Below are positions 19,406-28,577 of a stretch of 64,000 nt of DNA, one piece after another; positions within the stretch are counted from its first letter, which is position 1; every line of letters starts with the position of its first letter. Source of the DNA: Roseiarcus sp963770035 (GTDB lineage: Bacteria; Pseudomonadota; Alphaproteobacteria; Rhizobiales; Beijerinckiaceae); the NCBI GenBank assembly GCA_963770035.1, contig CAVYON010000034.1, forward strand, positions 62,001 to 126,000. The letters are read 5' to 3'. Below the pieces are notes generated by a model, which had not been told where the DNA came from, did not search any database, and worked only from the letters and a program-made list of their open reading frames with translations. Both the position numbers and the translations under genes were made by a program.

Positions 19406-19425
19406 CTCCACTTTCGAAAGTGGAG
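19406..19425. promoter_or_regulatory. 20-bp perfect palindrome upstream of the sorbosone-dehydrogenase-like gene
   Basis: CTCCACTTTCGAAAGTGGAG is fully symmetric and ends 63 bases upstream of the ATG at 19343. No run of T follows on either side, so a regulator site is more likely than a terminator. The IclR protein encoded upstream is one possible binder. Confidence 0.5.
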
Positions 19426-19611
19426 AAAGCCTCGCGCCGCTGGTTTTACGCCTGGATGCAATCGCCGCCCAGGCTTCGTTTCCTCCCGCTGAATCCCATT
19501 TTTTATTGAGAGTATTCATATGGCGTTCGGCTCCAAGCCCCTACGGCAGATTTTCCGCATCGTGGAAAAAGCAACGGGAACTTGGGGCTCAGCGCGCGAG
19601 CAGGGCGGCGT

Positions 19612-20163
19612 TTAGCGCGGAGCGGACTTGTACGCGCTGACGAAGGCGTCGCGGTTCGGCATCCGCACCAGCGGCAGCGACTTTGCGTCGAGGGTCGCAT
19701 CGGCTGGGAGAATCCCGTTGAGGAAGAGGATGTAGGCGCAGACAGCGTAAGTCTCGGATGACGAAAGCGACTGCGGCGCGTCGAACGGCATCGCCCGCCG
19801 AACGAAATCGAACAATGTCGTCGCATAGGGCCAAAAGCTGCCAACCGTCTTCACCGGCCTCTTCGTTGCGATCGTGCCGGCGCCGCCAACGAGCCGATCC
19901 ATCGGATGTCCCTGGCCTCGATCGCCGTGACAGGAGGCGCAATGCTTCGCAAACACAGCTTCCCCCTGGCGCGCGCTACCGGTTCCCGGAGGCAGGCCTT
20001 CGCCGTCGGGCGTGACATCGATATTCCATTGCGCGATTTCGGCCTGCGTCGCGGGCCGCCCGAGGCCGTAGCTCTCGTGAGCGGACGCGGCGCCCGCGAC
20101 CAACAGCATTGCAGGCAGAGCCGCCCATGCCGCGCGCCTAGCCGCCATTGCTGACCACGCCAT
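19612..20163 (-). CDS. soxD: Short SoxD-like cytochrome c subunit of sulfane dehydrogenase
   Basis: 183 residues from ATG 20163, overlapping the soxC stop by 26 nt (ATG 20148 would overlap by 11). After a signal peptide (LPAMLLVAGAASAHES), the SoxD N-terminal domain is recognisable: YGLGRPATQAEIAQWNIDVT, heme site CASCH, GHPMDRLVGGAG, and TVGSFWPYATTLFDFVRRAM with PFDAPQSL. It takes electrons from the SoxC molybdenum cofactor. The well-studied SoxD has a second cytochrome domain; this protein stops after the first. Confidence 0.88.
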   Translation of the reverse strand: MAWSAMAARRAAWAALPAMLLVAGAASAHESYGLGRPATQAEIAQWNIDVTPDGEGLPPGTGSARQGEAVFAKHCASCHGDRGQGHPMDRLVGGAGTIATKRPVKTVGSFWPYATTLFDFVRRAMPFDAPQSLSSSETYAVCAYILFLNGILPADATLDAKSLPLVRMPNRDAFVSAYKSAPR

Positions 20164-21421
20164 CCTCGGCCACCCGCCAACGCTGCATGCCATTGTAATG
20201 ATAGTACGAGCGCGCGTCGCGCTGTTCCAGGAGTTCGTCGCGGCTCGGTTGAATGTATCCAGTTTCGTCAGTCGCGCGGCTGGTCAGGACAACGGCCTCG
20301 CCCGTCCAGCGCCAGAGTGCGCGGAATCGAGTCAGACATTTCGGCAGGATGGGCTCCTGCAGAGCCGCCGCCGTCCATGACGCGCCGCCATCAACGCTGA
20401 CGTCGACTTTCTCGATCTTGCCGCGTCCCGACCATGCAAGACCCGAAATCTCGCGGTACCCCCGGTCCCGGAGCTTTTGTCCGCCGGAGGGCGAGGTGAT
20501 GACGGACTTCGCGTCCATGACGAAGTTGAACTGGCGCACGGAGCCGTCAGGCATCACCCAACTATATTTCGAAGTCTCTTCGCGAGTTTCCCACGGCTTC
20601 TGGCCGAACTTCAGCCGCCGTAGCCACTTGACGTTGGTATTGCCTTCGAATCCGGGCAATATTAGGCGCAACGGATACCCCTGCTCGGGACGCAGCTTCT
20701 CGCCGTTCTGGGCATAGGCGAGCAAGGCGTCGTCAAATACCTTCTCGACCGGAATACTGCGGGTCATCGTGGCGGCGTCAGCGCCCTCGGCCAGCATCCA
20801 GAGGGCTTCCGGCCTCACCCCGACCTCTTCGAGCACCGCCTTCAACGGCGCGCCGGTCCATTCGCAGCAACTCAGCAACCCGTGTGTGTCCTGGACTGTG
20901 TAGTCGGCGACCGGCTCGCCCCAGTTCTGTGTGTTGCCGGAACATTCGAGAAAGCAAATTCGCGACATCGCGGGAAATCGCTGGATGTCGTCCATGCGAA
21001 AGATCATCGGCTTCTCGACCTCCCCATGGATCAGCAGCCGGTGATCGTTCGGATCGATGGTCGGGACTCCGGAATGGTGTCGTTCGTAATGCAGTCCGTT
21101 TGGCGTGATGACGCCATGCAGATCCTGAAGAGGGGTCAGACTGGCCGCCGCCTTTCGCGTTGGATAGGGCGAGCCTCCGGTCCGGTCTCGCCGGACGACG
21201 CCGGCTTCGTAGACCGAAGGCTGCCCGTAAGGCGGGGTCATTACGTCGGCGCCAGGTGCGGTTTGTCTCGGGAGGGTCTCGTCCGAGTTCGCCTCGTCAT
21301 CGGTGGCCTGCGCGGTTCGCGGACCGAGCGCAACGCCCGTAGCGACGCCCGCCGCCACTCGCATCGCTCGACGGCGGTCAATCGGATGCGAACTCCCGTT
21401 GACCGGCGGTGTCTCAGTCAT
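20138..21421 (-). CDS. soxC: Sulfane/sulfite dehydrogenase molybdenum subunit SoxC
   Basis: 427 residues. A twin-arginine-type leader (DRRRAMRVAAGVATGVALG) leads to a sulfite-oxidase fold. SoxC signatures are LHGVITPNGLHYERHHSGVP, CFLECSGN with the molybdopterin-binding Cys at about residue 160, and KWLRRLKFGQKPW; the C-terminal dimerisation domain holds SSGG-type strands and SVDGGASWTAA. It oxidises protein-bound sulfane sulfur or sulfite in the periplasm and hands electrons to SoxD. No soxXYZAB genes are nearby, so a sulfite-oxidising role is possible. Confidence 0.92.
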   Translation of the reverse strand: MTETPPVNGSSHPIDRRRAMRVAAGVATGVALGPRTAQATDDEANSDETLPRQTAPGADVMTPPYGQPSVYEAGVVRRDRTGGSPYPTRKAAASLTPLQDLHGVITPNGLHYERHHSGVPTIDPNDHRLLIHGEVEKPMIFRMDDIQRFPAMSRICFLECSGNTQNWGEPVADYTVQDTHGLLSCCEWTGAPLKAVLEEVGVRPEALWMLAEGADAATMTRSIPVEKVFDDALLAYAQNGEKLRPEQGYPLRLILPGFEGNTNVKWLRRLKFGQKPWETREETSKYSWVMPDGSVRQFNFVMDAKSVITSPSGGQKLRDRGYREISGLAWSGRGKIEKVDVSVDGGASWTAAALQEPILPKCLTRFRALWRWTGEAVVLTSRATDETGYIQPSRDELLEQRDARSYYHYNGMQRWRVAEDGVVSNGG

Positions 21422-21463
21422 CGCAGTCAGAGCTCCGTTACCCGCCTTGTAGACTCAGATCCG

Positions 21464-22426
21464 TCAAAGCGCGGCGGCGCCGGCGCCGCCGAGCTTGGCG
21501 GTGATTCCGGCGGCCTTCTGACGCAATAGTTCCCCCAGACGCGGTATCTTTGAATGCGAGATCCGTGTCGTCGGGCCGGATATCGAGAGCGCGGCCATCG
21601 GCTCGCGGAGTTCGTTGAACACCAGGGCGGCCACGCAGCGCAGACCGACCGCGTGCTCCTCGTCGTCTACCGCAAATCCGCGTTCTCGAATCCCGGTGAT
21701 GTCCTCTCGCAATGCCGCTCTGCTGACGATCGTATTGGCCGTGAGCCGGCGCGCGCCGCCCTCGGGCAAAAGCCTCTCCAACTCTTCCTCCGTCATGGCC
21801 GCGAGCAGGGCCTTTCCGACAGCCGAGCAATAGAGCGGAACTCGTGCGCCTGGTTTTGCCAAGGGCCACGCGCTAGCCGGATGGCCGACCTGATGGACGT
21901 AAATCGCCTGGCGGTCATCCTGGACTGCCAGGTTTACCGTCTCTCTGCATTCCTCCATCAGCGCGCGCATGTAAGGTCGCGCTACACCAACGAGGTCGCG
22001 CCTTCTTAGAAAGGCGCACCCGGCGACGAACGTCTGGACGCCGACCGACCACAACCGTCGTTCCTGGTCGAATCGCACGTACCGCTCCTGTTCGAGGGTC
22101 GTGAGGAGCCTGTGAACGGTGGACGGGGCGAGATCGACGCATTCGGCGATCCTCGTGAGCGTCATGCCATCGGCGGACTCGGAAAGCCGGTTGATCACGC
22201 CAAGCGCGCGGACGAGCGACTGGACGGATTCCGACCGCGCTCCGCCCGGGGCTGCCGGCCTCTCCTCTTTCGACGGGCTCGGACTCCGTTCAATGCGTGG
22301 AGAATCGGCAGGCGCTTTCACCGCAAGGTTCGCATCTGGGCGACTCCAGAACTCTGGGTCTGCTGGCGAAGGATCGAGGTCGACCGTTAGCAAGAGGGAG
22401 GCTATCCGATCCGGCGCCAACGTCAA
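21464..22426 (-). CDS. IclR-family transcriptional regulator
   Basis: 320 residues. After a 70-residue, poorly conserved leader comes a winged helix (SVQSLVRALGVINRLSESAD, DLAPSTVHRLLTTLEQERYV) and the IclR effector domain (VGVARPYMRALMEECRETVN, PLYCSAVGKALLAAM, GFAVDDEEHAVGLRCVAALV). It lies 42 nt upstream of soxC on the same strand, and a divergent cytochrome operon starts about 475 nt away, so control of the sulfur/respiratory genes is a natural inference. A later start near the winged helix cannot be excluded. Confidence 0.9.
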   Translation of the reverse strand: MTLAPDRIASLLLTVDLDPSPADPEFWSRPDANLAVKAPADSPRIERSPSPSKEERPAAPGGARSESVQSLVRALGVINRLSESADGMTLTRIAECVDLAPSTVHRLLTTLEQERYVRFDQERRLWSVGVQTFVAGCAFLRRRDLVGVARPYMRALMEECRETVNLAVQDDRQAIYVHQVGHPASAWPLAKPGARVPLYCSAVGKALLAAMTEEELERLLPEGGARRLTANTIVSRAALREDITGIRERGFAVDDEEHAVGLRCVAALVFNELREPMAALSISGPTTRISHSKIPRLGELLRQKAAGITAKLGGAGAAAL

Positions 22427-22900
22427 TATGAGACGTCAATCAGACATGCGCGTCGCACTCGACGTTTACGCGTCGGCCTTCTCCTGTACGACCGCCAGCC
22501 AATCGCGGCGGCGCCTGCTTGCGCCTCAGGGCGTCAGTCGGGCAAGACCGGGGCGATGACGAGCCGGCCCCTAATGCTTCGACCCCGCCTCCTCGACCAG
22601 CCGGATTGCCTCTTCCGTCTCCTCTCGCGGCGGCATCAGCGCGCAGGGCGGCCCAAGTTTGCTGCTGTCGTCGAATGCGCAAGGCAGCTGTCCCAAGGCC
22701 GTAGATTCTTGCGGCGCCTAGAGCTTGGCAACCGCCAGCGCTCCACGCATCGTCGCATCGCTTGGTCTCAACCCGTAGAGGTCAGGCGTCGCACCGATCA
22801 CTTCATGCTTGTCGCAAGGGACCGGTCCTTGCAATCTATCAATCGCGCCAGCCGAGCCTTTTCGGCGCAACGCCGAAGGCTGCAAAAATCGGGTGGAAAC
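22427..22900. other. Divergent intergenic region between iclR and the DHC operon
   Basis: About 470 bases. No convincing complete gene. The minus strand has a short open stretch ending at 22571 with a protein-like end (MPPREETEEAIRLVEEAG) but no usable start, possibly a gene relic. Promoters for iclR and the cytochrome operon must lie here, but no clear -35/-10 pair is visible. Confidence 0.4.
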
Positions 22901-23407
22901 GTGAAATTGTTCCGTCAGAGGTGGGCTGTCAGCGCCGCGGCCGTCGCGTTGACCGTCGTCGCCACCTCAGGGACCGTATCAAACGAGGCGCTGAGCGACA
23001 CCGAGCCCCCGGCGCCGCTGCGGCGGGGCGACGCTGGAGCGCCGGCAACGCTGGCGCAATGCGGCGACTGCCATATGATTTTCCCGGCACGGATGCTGCC
23101 GAGCCGTTCGTGGACGGCGATCCTTTCCCGGATGGACGACCACTTCGGCGAAAACGCCGCGATTCCCGAGAAAGACCTGCAGGAGATTCGCGTTTTCCTG
23201 ACTTCGAACGCGGCGGATTCTCCAAACGCTTCGCCCCGAGACCGACACTTCATGAGCGAGATATTGCCGGGCGCCACGCCCTTGAGGATTACGCGCACGC
23301 CCTGGTGGAACCAGATGCATGCGGATTTCGACTTCGACGGAGTGAAGCGCAGCTCGGTCAAATCGGCCGCCAACTGCCTCGCCTGCCACAAAGAAACCAG
23401 TCGATGA
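22901..23407 (+). CDS. Diheme cytochrome c (DHC)
   Basis: 168 residues from GTG 22901 (VKLFRQRWAVSAAAVALTVV), chosen because it begins the signal peptide; the open frame extends much further upstream. There are two heme sites, CGDCH at residues 54-58 and CLACH at about 159-163, separated by a helical region (ILSRMDDHFGENAAIPEKDL, TPWWNQMH). This is the DHC type found beside cytochrome b561 and SHP in purple bacteria. Its stop overlaps the ATG of the next gene (ATGA). Confidence 0.88.
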   Translation: MKLFRQRWAVSAAAVALTVVATSGTVSNEALSDTEPPAPLRRGDAGAPATLAQCGDCHMIFPARMLPSRSWTAILSRMDDHFGENAAIPEKDLQEIRVFLTSNAADSPNASPRDRHFMSEILPGATPLRITRTPWWNQMHADFDFDGVKRSSVKSAANCLACHKETSR

Positions 23408-24574
23408 GGGTCGATGCGCGCCCCTTCGATCCTTCGGCGCAGGGCATTCCAGTCTCGGGCGCGCCTGACTCGACGAGGGTGTGGGACCTCGGCGTTCGCC
23501 TCTTCCACTGGCTGCTGGTCGTCGCAGTCGGGGTCGCTCTGGTCACCGGCCTCTATTCGTGGCCGCGACGCCTCAATGTTCATGTCGCCGCCGGGGTGGC
23601 GATCGGAGGCCTGGTCGCTTTCCGCATTCTTTGGGGTTTCATGGGGCCGACTTACGCGCAATTCTCAGGCTTTCCGCTCGCGCCATCCGCGATCGCCGCC
23701 GACTTGGCCGGGTTTGTCGCTGGCCGGCGGCCCCGATACCTCGGACACAACCCGCTCGGCAGCCTGATGGTGCTCGCCCTTCTCGCCGTTCTGACGCTCA
23801 ACGTCGTCACGGGAGTCGTGACGTTGGGCGGCGTCGACAAGCAGGGCCCGGCGGCTTTCGCGGTCAGCTACGCTGTGGGCGCGGCAACGCAGGGAGTTCA
23901 TCAGGCCCTCGCCTACACACTCCTCCTGATGATATTCGGCCATCTCGTCGGCGTCGCATACGAGTTCGATTCTCGACCAGCCGAATCTCGTTCTCGCCAT
24001 GGTCACCGGCGAGAAGCAGGCCGAGGCGGGCGCCGATGTCGCCCTGCGCGCCAGCGCAAGACCGGTCTGGGCCGCGCTCACGCTTCTCCTCGTGCTGGCG
24101 GGCGCGGCGCGCATCGACGCCGCGCTCTCGGCGCGGCGCGCCTTCGGAGTGCCGGTCGATCCCCTCGATCGGACCTACGTGAAGGAATGCGGCAATTGCC
24201 ATTTCCCCTATCCGCCGAGCCTCGCGCCAAAGTCGCGATGGATGCTTCTGATGGACGGACTGGCGGATCACTTCGGCGAAGACGCCAGTCTCGAGCCCGA
24301 TGTCGCGGCCACGATACGCGCCTACCTCGCGAACAATTCAGCGGAGAAATGGGATACGCGCGCATCGCACGAGCTCGCGCTTGCAAATCCCCGCGATCCG
24401 CTTCGCCTCACGGCGACGCCGTATTGGAGCTGGACGCATCGCCGGATCCCTGACGCCGTCTTCAAGTCCCGGGCGATCGGCGCGAAGGGGGCCTGCGACG
24501 CTTGTCACAGCGACGCTGCGACCGGTCAATTCGATCCACAGAACATCGGTATACCGCAGCGGGCTTTGCAATGA
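23404..24574 (+). CDS. Cytochrome b561 fused to a second diheme cytochrome c domain (frame broken near 23958)
   Basis: ATG 23404 starts a four-helix b561: RVWDLGVRLFHWLLVVAVGV with a heme-binding His, RRLNVHVAAGVAIGGLVAFR, and GVHQALAYTLLLMIFGHLVG. Near 23958 the frame shifts by one base and continues ILDQPNLVLAMVTGEKQ. It then runs on through a fifth membrane helix (WAALTLLLVLAGAARIDAAL) into a periplasmic domain with heme sites CGNCH and CDACH that resembles DHC. I read one protein of about 389 residues, moving electrons from quinol to the SHP encoded next. Confidence 0.82.
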
Positions 24575-24993
24575 AGGCGACACATCCTCTCCGCGCTTGC
24601 CTCATCGTGGCGTCCTGCGTGCTTGCGGCCGGCGCTTCAGGCGAGTCGCCCCACCCGCTCCTTGACTTCTACGCCAGCGAGGCAAAAGCCTCCGATCCCG
24701 CCTTCAGCGGGTTCTCGGCAGAGCGAGGCGAGCAACTCTTCAAGACCCATTTCGCGACCGGCAAACCCGACACGCCTTCGTGCACTGCTTGTCATACGAC
24801 AGACCCGAAGAAGCAGGGGCAGACCCGCGCCGGAAAGGACATCGATCCTATGGCGGCCTCTGTGAATCCGAAGCGATACACCGATCAGGCGAAGGCCGAG
24901 AAATGGTTTGGACGAAACTGCAGGAATGTCCTCGGACGCGAATGCACGGCTACGGAAAAAGGTGATTTCATCACTTTCATGCTGTCTCAATGA
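24571..24993 (+). CDS. shp: Sphaeroides heme protein (SHP), oxygen-binding monoheme cytochrome c, DUF1924
   Basis: 140 residues, ATGA overlap with the preceding gene. A signal peptide (ACLIVASCVLAAGASGES) is followed by the SHP core: FSAERGEQLFKTHFATGKPD, heme site CTACH, TRAGKDIDPMAASVNPKRYT, and the paired cysteines in GRNCRNVLGRECTATEKGDF. In the known protein an Asn is the sixth heme ligand and leaves on reduction so that oxygen can bind. Gene order DHC - b561 - SHP matches the operon known from phototrophic proteobacteria. Confidence 0.9.
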   Translation: MKATHPLRACLIVASCVLAAGASGESPHPLLDFYASEAKASDPAFSGFSAERGEQLFKTHFATGKPDTPSCTACHTTDPKKQGQTRAGKDIDPMAASVNPKRYTDQAKAEKWFGRNCRNVLGRECTATEKGDFITFMLSQ

Positions 24994-25144
24994 ACGCGTT
25001 TTTCCGGTTCACGCCCCTCCCGAACTCCGCCGAATTTTCCAACGATGTCTGTCGCTATGCATCGGCGTCGTTCTCCTTGTCAGTGGATAGCGGCGACGTC
25101 CAGCCGCAGGGCTCCGGGCCAGCATGGGGCTGCGCCAAAAAATC

Positions 25145-25987
25145 CTAGCTCGCCCTCAGGATCCGGAATCCCTCGATTTCCTTGACCAGGCTCAGGTTCT
25201 TCCATCGCTCGGCGTCGTGCAGGATGATCAACCGGTCAAGGTCGCATTCGATCTCCCTATTGATCCGGTCGATGGTCTTCAATTGATCCCAGGCGCTGCC
25301 GACGCCGTTGGCGAGCGGCGCATAGACGCCGTCGTGATTGTGGCCAACGAGGTTGCGACGTCCGTAGACGCAATCGCCCGAAACGACGAGTCTGCCCTTC
25401 GGCGTGTCGAGCGCAACGAACTGTTGCCCCATTGTATGACCTGGGCCGAACCGCACATGAAGGCCGGGCAGCAGATTGTCGACGTCGCCGTCGAGGAGGT
25501 TCAGCCGGTGTTCGAGGGAGGCGTCGAAGGCGCTGCGCAGGTTGTCGGGATCAATGATCTCGGTGAGGAATCCAAATTGTGGCGGCAGAGCGAGCGCCTC
25601 GATCCAGCTCAGAAGCTCCTGCCTCTGGATATGGATGCGGGCCTTCGGGAACTTGGCGATCGAGCCCATATGGTCGAAGTGGGCGTGACTGATCACGATG
25701 TCGGTCACTTGGTCTGGCTTGACGTCCAAAGCCTCCAGCATCCGGAGCGGCGAGATCCAGTAGGGGATGCCGAACTTCACGCTCATGGCCTCCCCGCCGC
25801 CCTCGCGCATGAAGCCGGTGTCGACGAGGACGGTCTTGGCGCCGTTGCGGGCGAGGACGAACGAGAAAGGCAGGTCGACGACCCCGTCCGCGAGCGTTCC
25901 CTGGATCAGGGTGGCGAGCGGTTGGTCCTTCGAACGGGCGTACTCGAGGACATGCACGGTCCAGCCCGCGGCGTCAGTTGTCGTCAT
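25145..25987 (-). CDS. Metallo-beta-lactamase-fold hydrolase, N-acyl-homoserine-lactonase-like
   Basis: 280 residues from ATG 25987 with AGGAG 9 nt upstream and 11 nt after the permease gene. The zinc site is intact: SHAHFDHMG (HxHxDH), FGPGHTMGQQ (His), SGDCVY (bridging Asp), LILHDAERW (His). The arrangement is that of AttM/AiiA-type lactonases. Being last in a sugar ABC operon, it might open a sugar lactone rather than quench quorum signals; the sequence does not decide. Confidence 0.82.
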   Translation of the reverse strand: MTTTDAAGWTVHVLEYARSKDQPLATLIQGTLADGVVDLPFSFVLARNGAKTVLVDTGFMREGGGEAMSVKFGIPYWISPLRMLEALDVKPDQVTDIVISHAHFDHMGSIAKFPKARIHIQRQELLSWIEALALPPQFGFLTEIIDPDNLRSAFDASLEHRLNLLDGDVDNLLPGLHVRFGPGHTMGQQFVALDTPKGRLVVSGDCVYGRRNLVGHNHDGVYAPLANGVGSAWDQLKTIDRINREIECDLDRLIILHDAERWKNLSLVKEIEGFRILRAS

Positions 25988-25998
25988 CGCTCGTGCTC

Positions 25999-26994
25999 CT
26001 AGCTCTCCGCGATGGCCCGTCCGAGGCTCGAAAGCCCCACGGCCACGATAAGAATGGCGCCCTGGAGGACGTATTGCGAAAAGGTCGGGGCGCCGAAGAT
26101 GTTGAGGCCGTTGAAGCCGAAGGCGATGATCAGCGCGCCGATCAGCGTGCCGAAAATATGGAATTCGCCGTCGCGCAAGGTCGCCGAACCGAGGAACACG
26201 GCGGCGAAGGCCGTTAGCAGGTAGCTGTCGGCGGCGCTGGCGGTGCCGCTCCCCAGGCGCGAGGCGAGAAGGATGCCGGTCAGCGCCGCGCACATGCCCG
26301 AGATGATGAAGCCGAGGATCTTGATCCGGTCGACGTCGATGCCGGAGAGCCGCGCGGCGGCGGGATTGCCGCCGACCGCCTGGATCTCCTGACCAATCGA
26401 CGTGCGCTCGATCAGAACCCAAAGCGCGCCGAGCACTAGGATCGTTATCACGATGTTATTGGGAACTCCGAACAGCCAACGTCCGAGCGAGATCTGAAGA
26501 AACGCCTCCGGGACGCCCGCGACGATCGGGACGCCCGCCGAATAGGCGAAGGCGAGCCCGGTCAGGATCGTACCGACGCCGAGCGTCGCAATGACGGAAT
26601 TCACCTTGATCTTGGTCACGATCAGACCGTTGATCCAGCCGATCACGCCGCCGGCTGCGATCACAAGGAGAATCGCGACCGCGATCGGCAGGTGGTCGGC
26701 GACAATGAGGCCGGTCACGAGGATGCCGTGCAAGCTTGCGGCGAAGCCGATCGAGAGGTCGAGCTCGCCGACGATCACTGCGACCGTGAGCCCGGCCGCG
26801 ATAATCATGGCGAGCGAGGCCTGGTTGAGCACGTTGACGAAATTGCCGGTGGTCGGGAACGCGCGTGGCGACAACATCGAGAAAGCGCCGATCATCGCGA
26901 GGAGCCCGATGATCGTTCCGTAGCGCGCCAGGAAGCCGAGGTAGGCCTTGGCGCGCGGAGAGAGACGGCGGTTCGAGGCAGCCTGAGCGCTCAT
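25999..26994 (-). CDS. Sugar ABC transporter permease (RbsC/XylH type)
   Basis: 331 residues with about ten hydrophobic segments. Family signatures are NFVNVLNQASLAMIIAAGLT, IVGELDLSIGFAASLHGILV, NGLIVTKIKVNSVIATLGVG, and AVGGNPAAARLSGIDVDRIK, the loop that contacts the ATPase. It overlaps the ATPase gene by 4 nt. It forms the inner-membrane channel for the substrate delivered by the binding protein encoded upstream. Confidence 0.93.
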   Translation of the reverse strand: MSAQAASNRRLSPRAKAYLGFLARYGTIIGLLAMIGAFSMLSPRAFPTTGNFVNVLNQASLAMIIAAGLTVAVIVGELDLSIGFAASLHGILVTGLIVADHLPIAVAILLVIAAGGVIGWINGLIVTKIKVNSVIATLGVGTILTGLAFAYSAGVPIVAGVPEAFLQISLGRWLFGVPNNIVITILVLGALWVLIERTSIGQEIQAVGGNPAAARLSGIDVDRIKILGFIISGMCAALTGILLASRLGSGTASAADSYLLTAFAAVFLGSATLRDGEFHIFGTLIGALIIAFGFNGLNIFGAPTFSQYVLQGAILIVAVGLSSLGRAIAES

Positions 26995-28559
26995 GACAGA
27001 CTCCCGGTGGAGGCGTGTGCGCCGGCGTAGCTCGCCTCGATGATGGCGTTGCGGGAGAGTTCGGCGCCGTCGAGCTGCCGCACGATCCGGCCCTCCGCCA
27101 TCACCAGAACCCGGTCGCAGAGATCCGGCAGTTCCTCCGGTTCAGAGGACACAATCAGAACGGCCATCCCCTTGTCGGCAAACTCACGAATGAGCTTATG
27201 GATCTCCGCGCGCGCGCCGATATCGACGCCGCGCGTCGGCTCGTCGAGGATCAGGATCCGGGGCGTCCGCACGAGCCATCGCCCAAGCAGGACCTTTTGC
27301 TGGTTGCCGCCGCTCAACCGGCCGACCGGCGCCTCCACGCTTTCCGTCTTGATCGCGAGTTTTTGCACCGTCGTCTGGCTCAGCGCGTCCCTGCGCCGGT
27401 AATCGATCAGCGGCAGCCAGGGGTTGCGGACGATGGCGCCGAGATTCGCGATTTGCATGTTGAAGGCGACGCTCTTTGACAGGACAAGCCCCTCCGTGCG
27501 CCGTTCCTCGGGCACCAGCCCGAGCCCGGCCCGAACGGCTTTCTTCGGGCTTTTTGGCGCGAAAGGCGCGCCGCGGAGGGTCATGCTCCCCGAGTCGATC
27601 CTATCAGCGCCGTAGATAAGCCGAATGAGCTCACTGCGGCCGGCGCCGACAAGACCGCCGATTCCCAGAACCTCGCCGCGGCGCAAAGAAAAGCTCACCC
27701 CCTTGACGCGCGGAAGCCGAGTCAGGTTCTCCACCTTCAGCACGACCTCCGCCTGGCTTTTGGCACGCCGGCGCACGGAAGGGGCGGCTTCGACATGACG
27801 GCCGACGATGGCGTCGACGAGCGCCTCCCGGGAGAGCTCGTTTTTCCTCAGCCGCCGGACCGATTGTCCGTCGCGGAAGACGGTTACCTCGTCGCTGATA
27901 TCGAGGATCTCGCTCAGCCGGTGGGAGACATAAAGCACGGCCACGCCGGACTGCGACAGGTCCCGCACGATCGTCAGGAGCCTTTCGCTCTCGCTCGTCG
28001 AGAGCGAGGCGGTCGGCTCGTCCATGACGATAAGTCGCGCCTTGCGCACCAGGGCGCGACAGATGTTGATCAGCCAGTTCTCGGCCGTCGAAAGGCCCTT
28101 CACGTTGGCGAACAGCGGCGCGGTGATGCCGACCCGCCTGGCGATCGGCTCGACATCCCGGGCAATCGCGCCCCAGTCGATCAGGCCGAAACGCGAAGTC
28201 TTGGGCAGGCCAAGCATGATGTTCTGGATGACGTTCATGCCCGGGACGAACGCCAGTTCCTGATGGATGAAGCTCATGCCGAGTTCGGTCGCCTGAGATG
28301 GAGACGCGAGCCGCACCGGGGCGCCGTCGACAAGGATCCGGCCACTGTCGGCCTGCGTCAGCCCCGCCAAAATGCGGATCAGGGTGGACTTACCGGCGCC
28401 ATTCGCGCCGACCAGGCCGTGAATTTCGCCAGGGCGCAACGTGAGCGCGACGCCCTTGAGCGCCTGCACGCCGCCGAACGCCTTGGCGACCTCCACCGCC
28501 TCGAGCAGCGGAGGCGCAAGGCGCGCCTCCGTCCCATCGGCGATCTCAACCTTCACCAC
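26991..28559 (-). CDS. Sugar ABC transporter ATP-binding protein (RbsA/XylG type)
   Basis: 522 residues with two ATPase halves. The first has GANGAGKSTLIRIL (Walker A) and VMDEPTASLS (Walker B); the second has the degenerate GIGGLVGAGRSELIRLIYG loop, LSGGNQQKVLLGRWL and LILDEPTRGVD. It powers carbohydrate uptake in the cytoplasm. It begins 19 nt downstream of the binding-protein gene and overlaps the permease gene. Confidence 0.95.
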   Translation of the reverse strand: MVKVEIADGTEARLAPPLLEAVEVAKAFGGVQALKGVALTLRPGEIHGLVGANGAGKSTLIRILAGLTQADSGRILVDGAPVRLASPSQATELGMSFIHQELAFVPGMNVIQNIMLGLPKTSRFGLIDWGAIARDVEPIARRVGITAPLFANVKGLSTAENWLINICRALVRKARLIVMDEPTASLSTSESERLLTIVRDLSQSGVAVLYVSHRLSEILDISDEVTVFRDGQSVRRLRKNELSREALVDAIVGRHVEAAPSVRRRAKSQAEVVLKVENLTRLPRVKGVSFSLRRGEVLGIGGLVGAGRSELIRLIYGADRIDSGSMTLRGAPFAPKSPKKAVRAGLGLVPEERRTEGLVLSKSVAFNMQIANLGAIVRNPWLPLIDYRRRDALSQTTVQKLAIKTESVEAPVGRLSGGNQQKVLLGRWLVRTPRILILDEPTRGVDIGARAEIHKLIREFADKGMAVLIVSSEPEELPDLCDRVLVMAEGRIVRQLDGAELSRNAIIEASYAGAHASTGSLS

Positions 28560-28577
28560 AGATGTGTTCCCGCAGGC

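Noticed and set aside
22571..22700. Short minus-strand frame ending MPPREETEEAIRLVEEAG
   Set aside because: Protein-like end but no start codon with a ribosome binding site and a stop close upstream; too little to call a gene.
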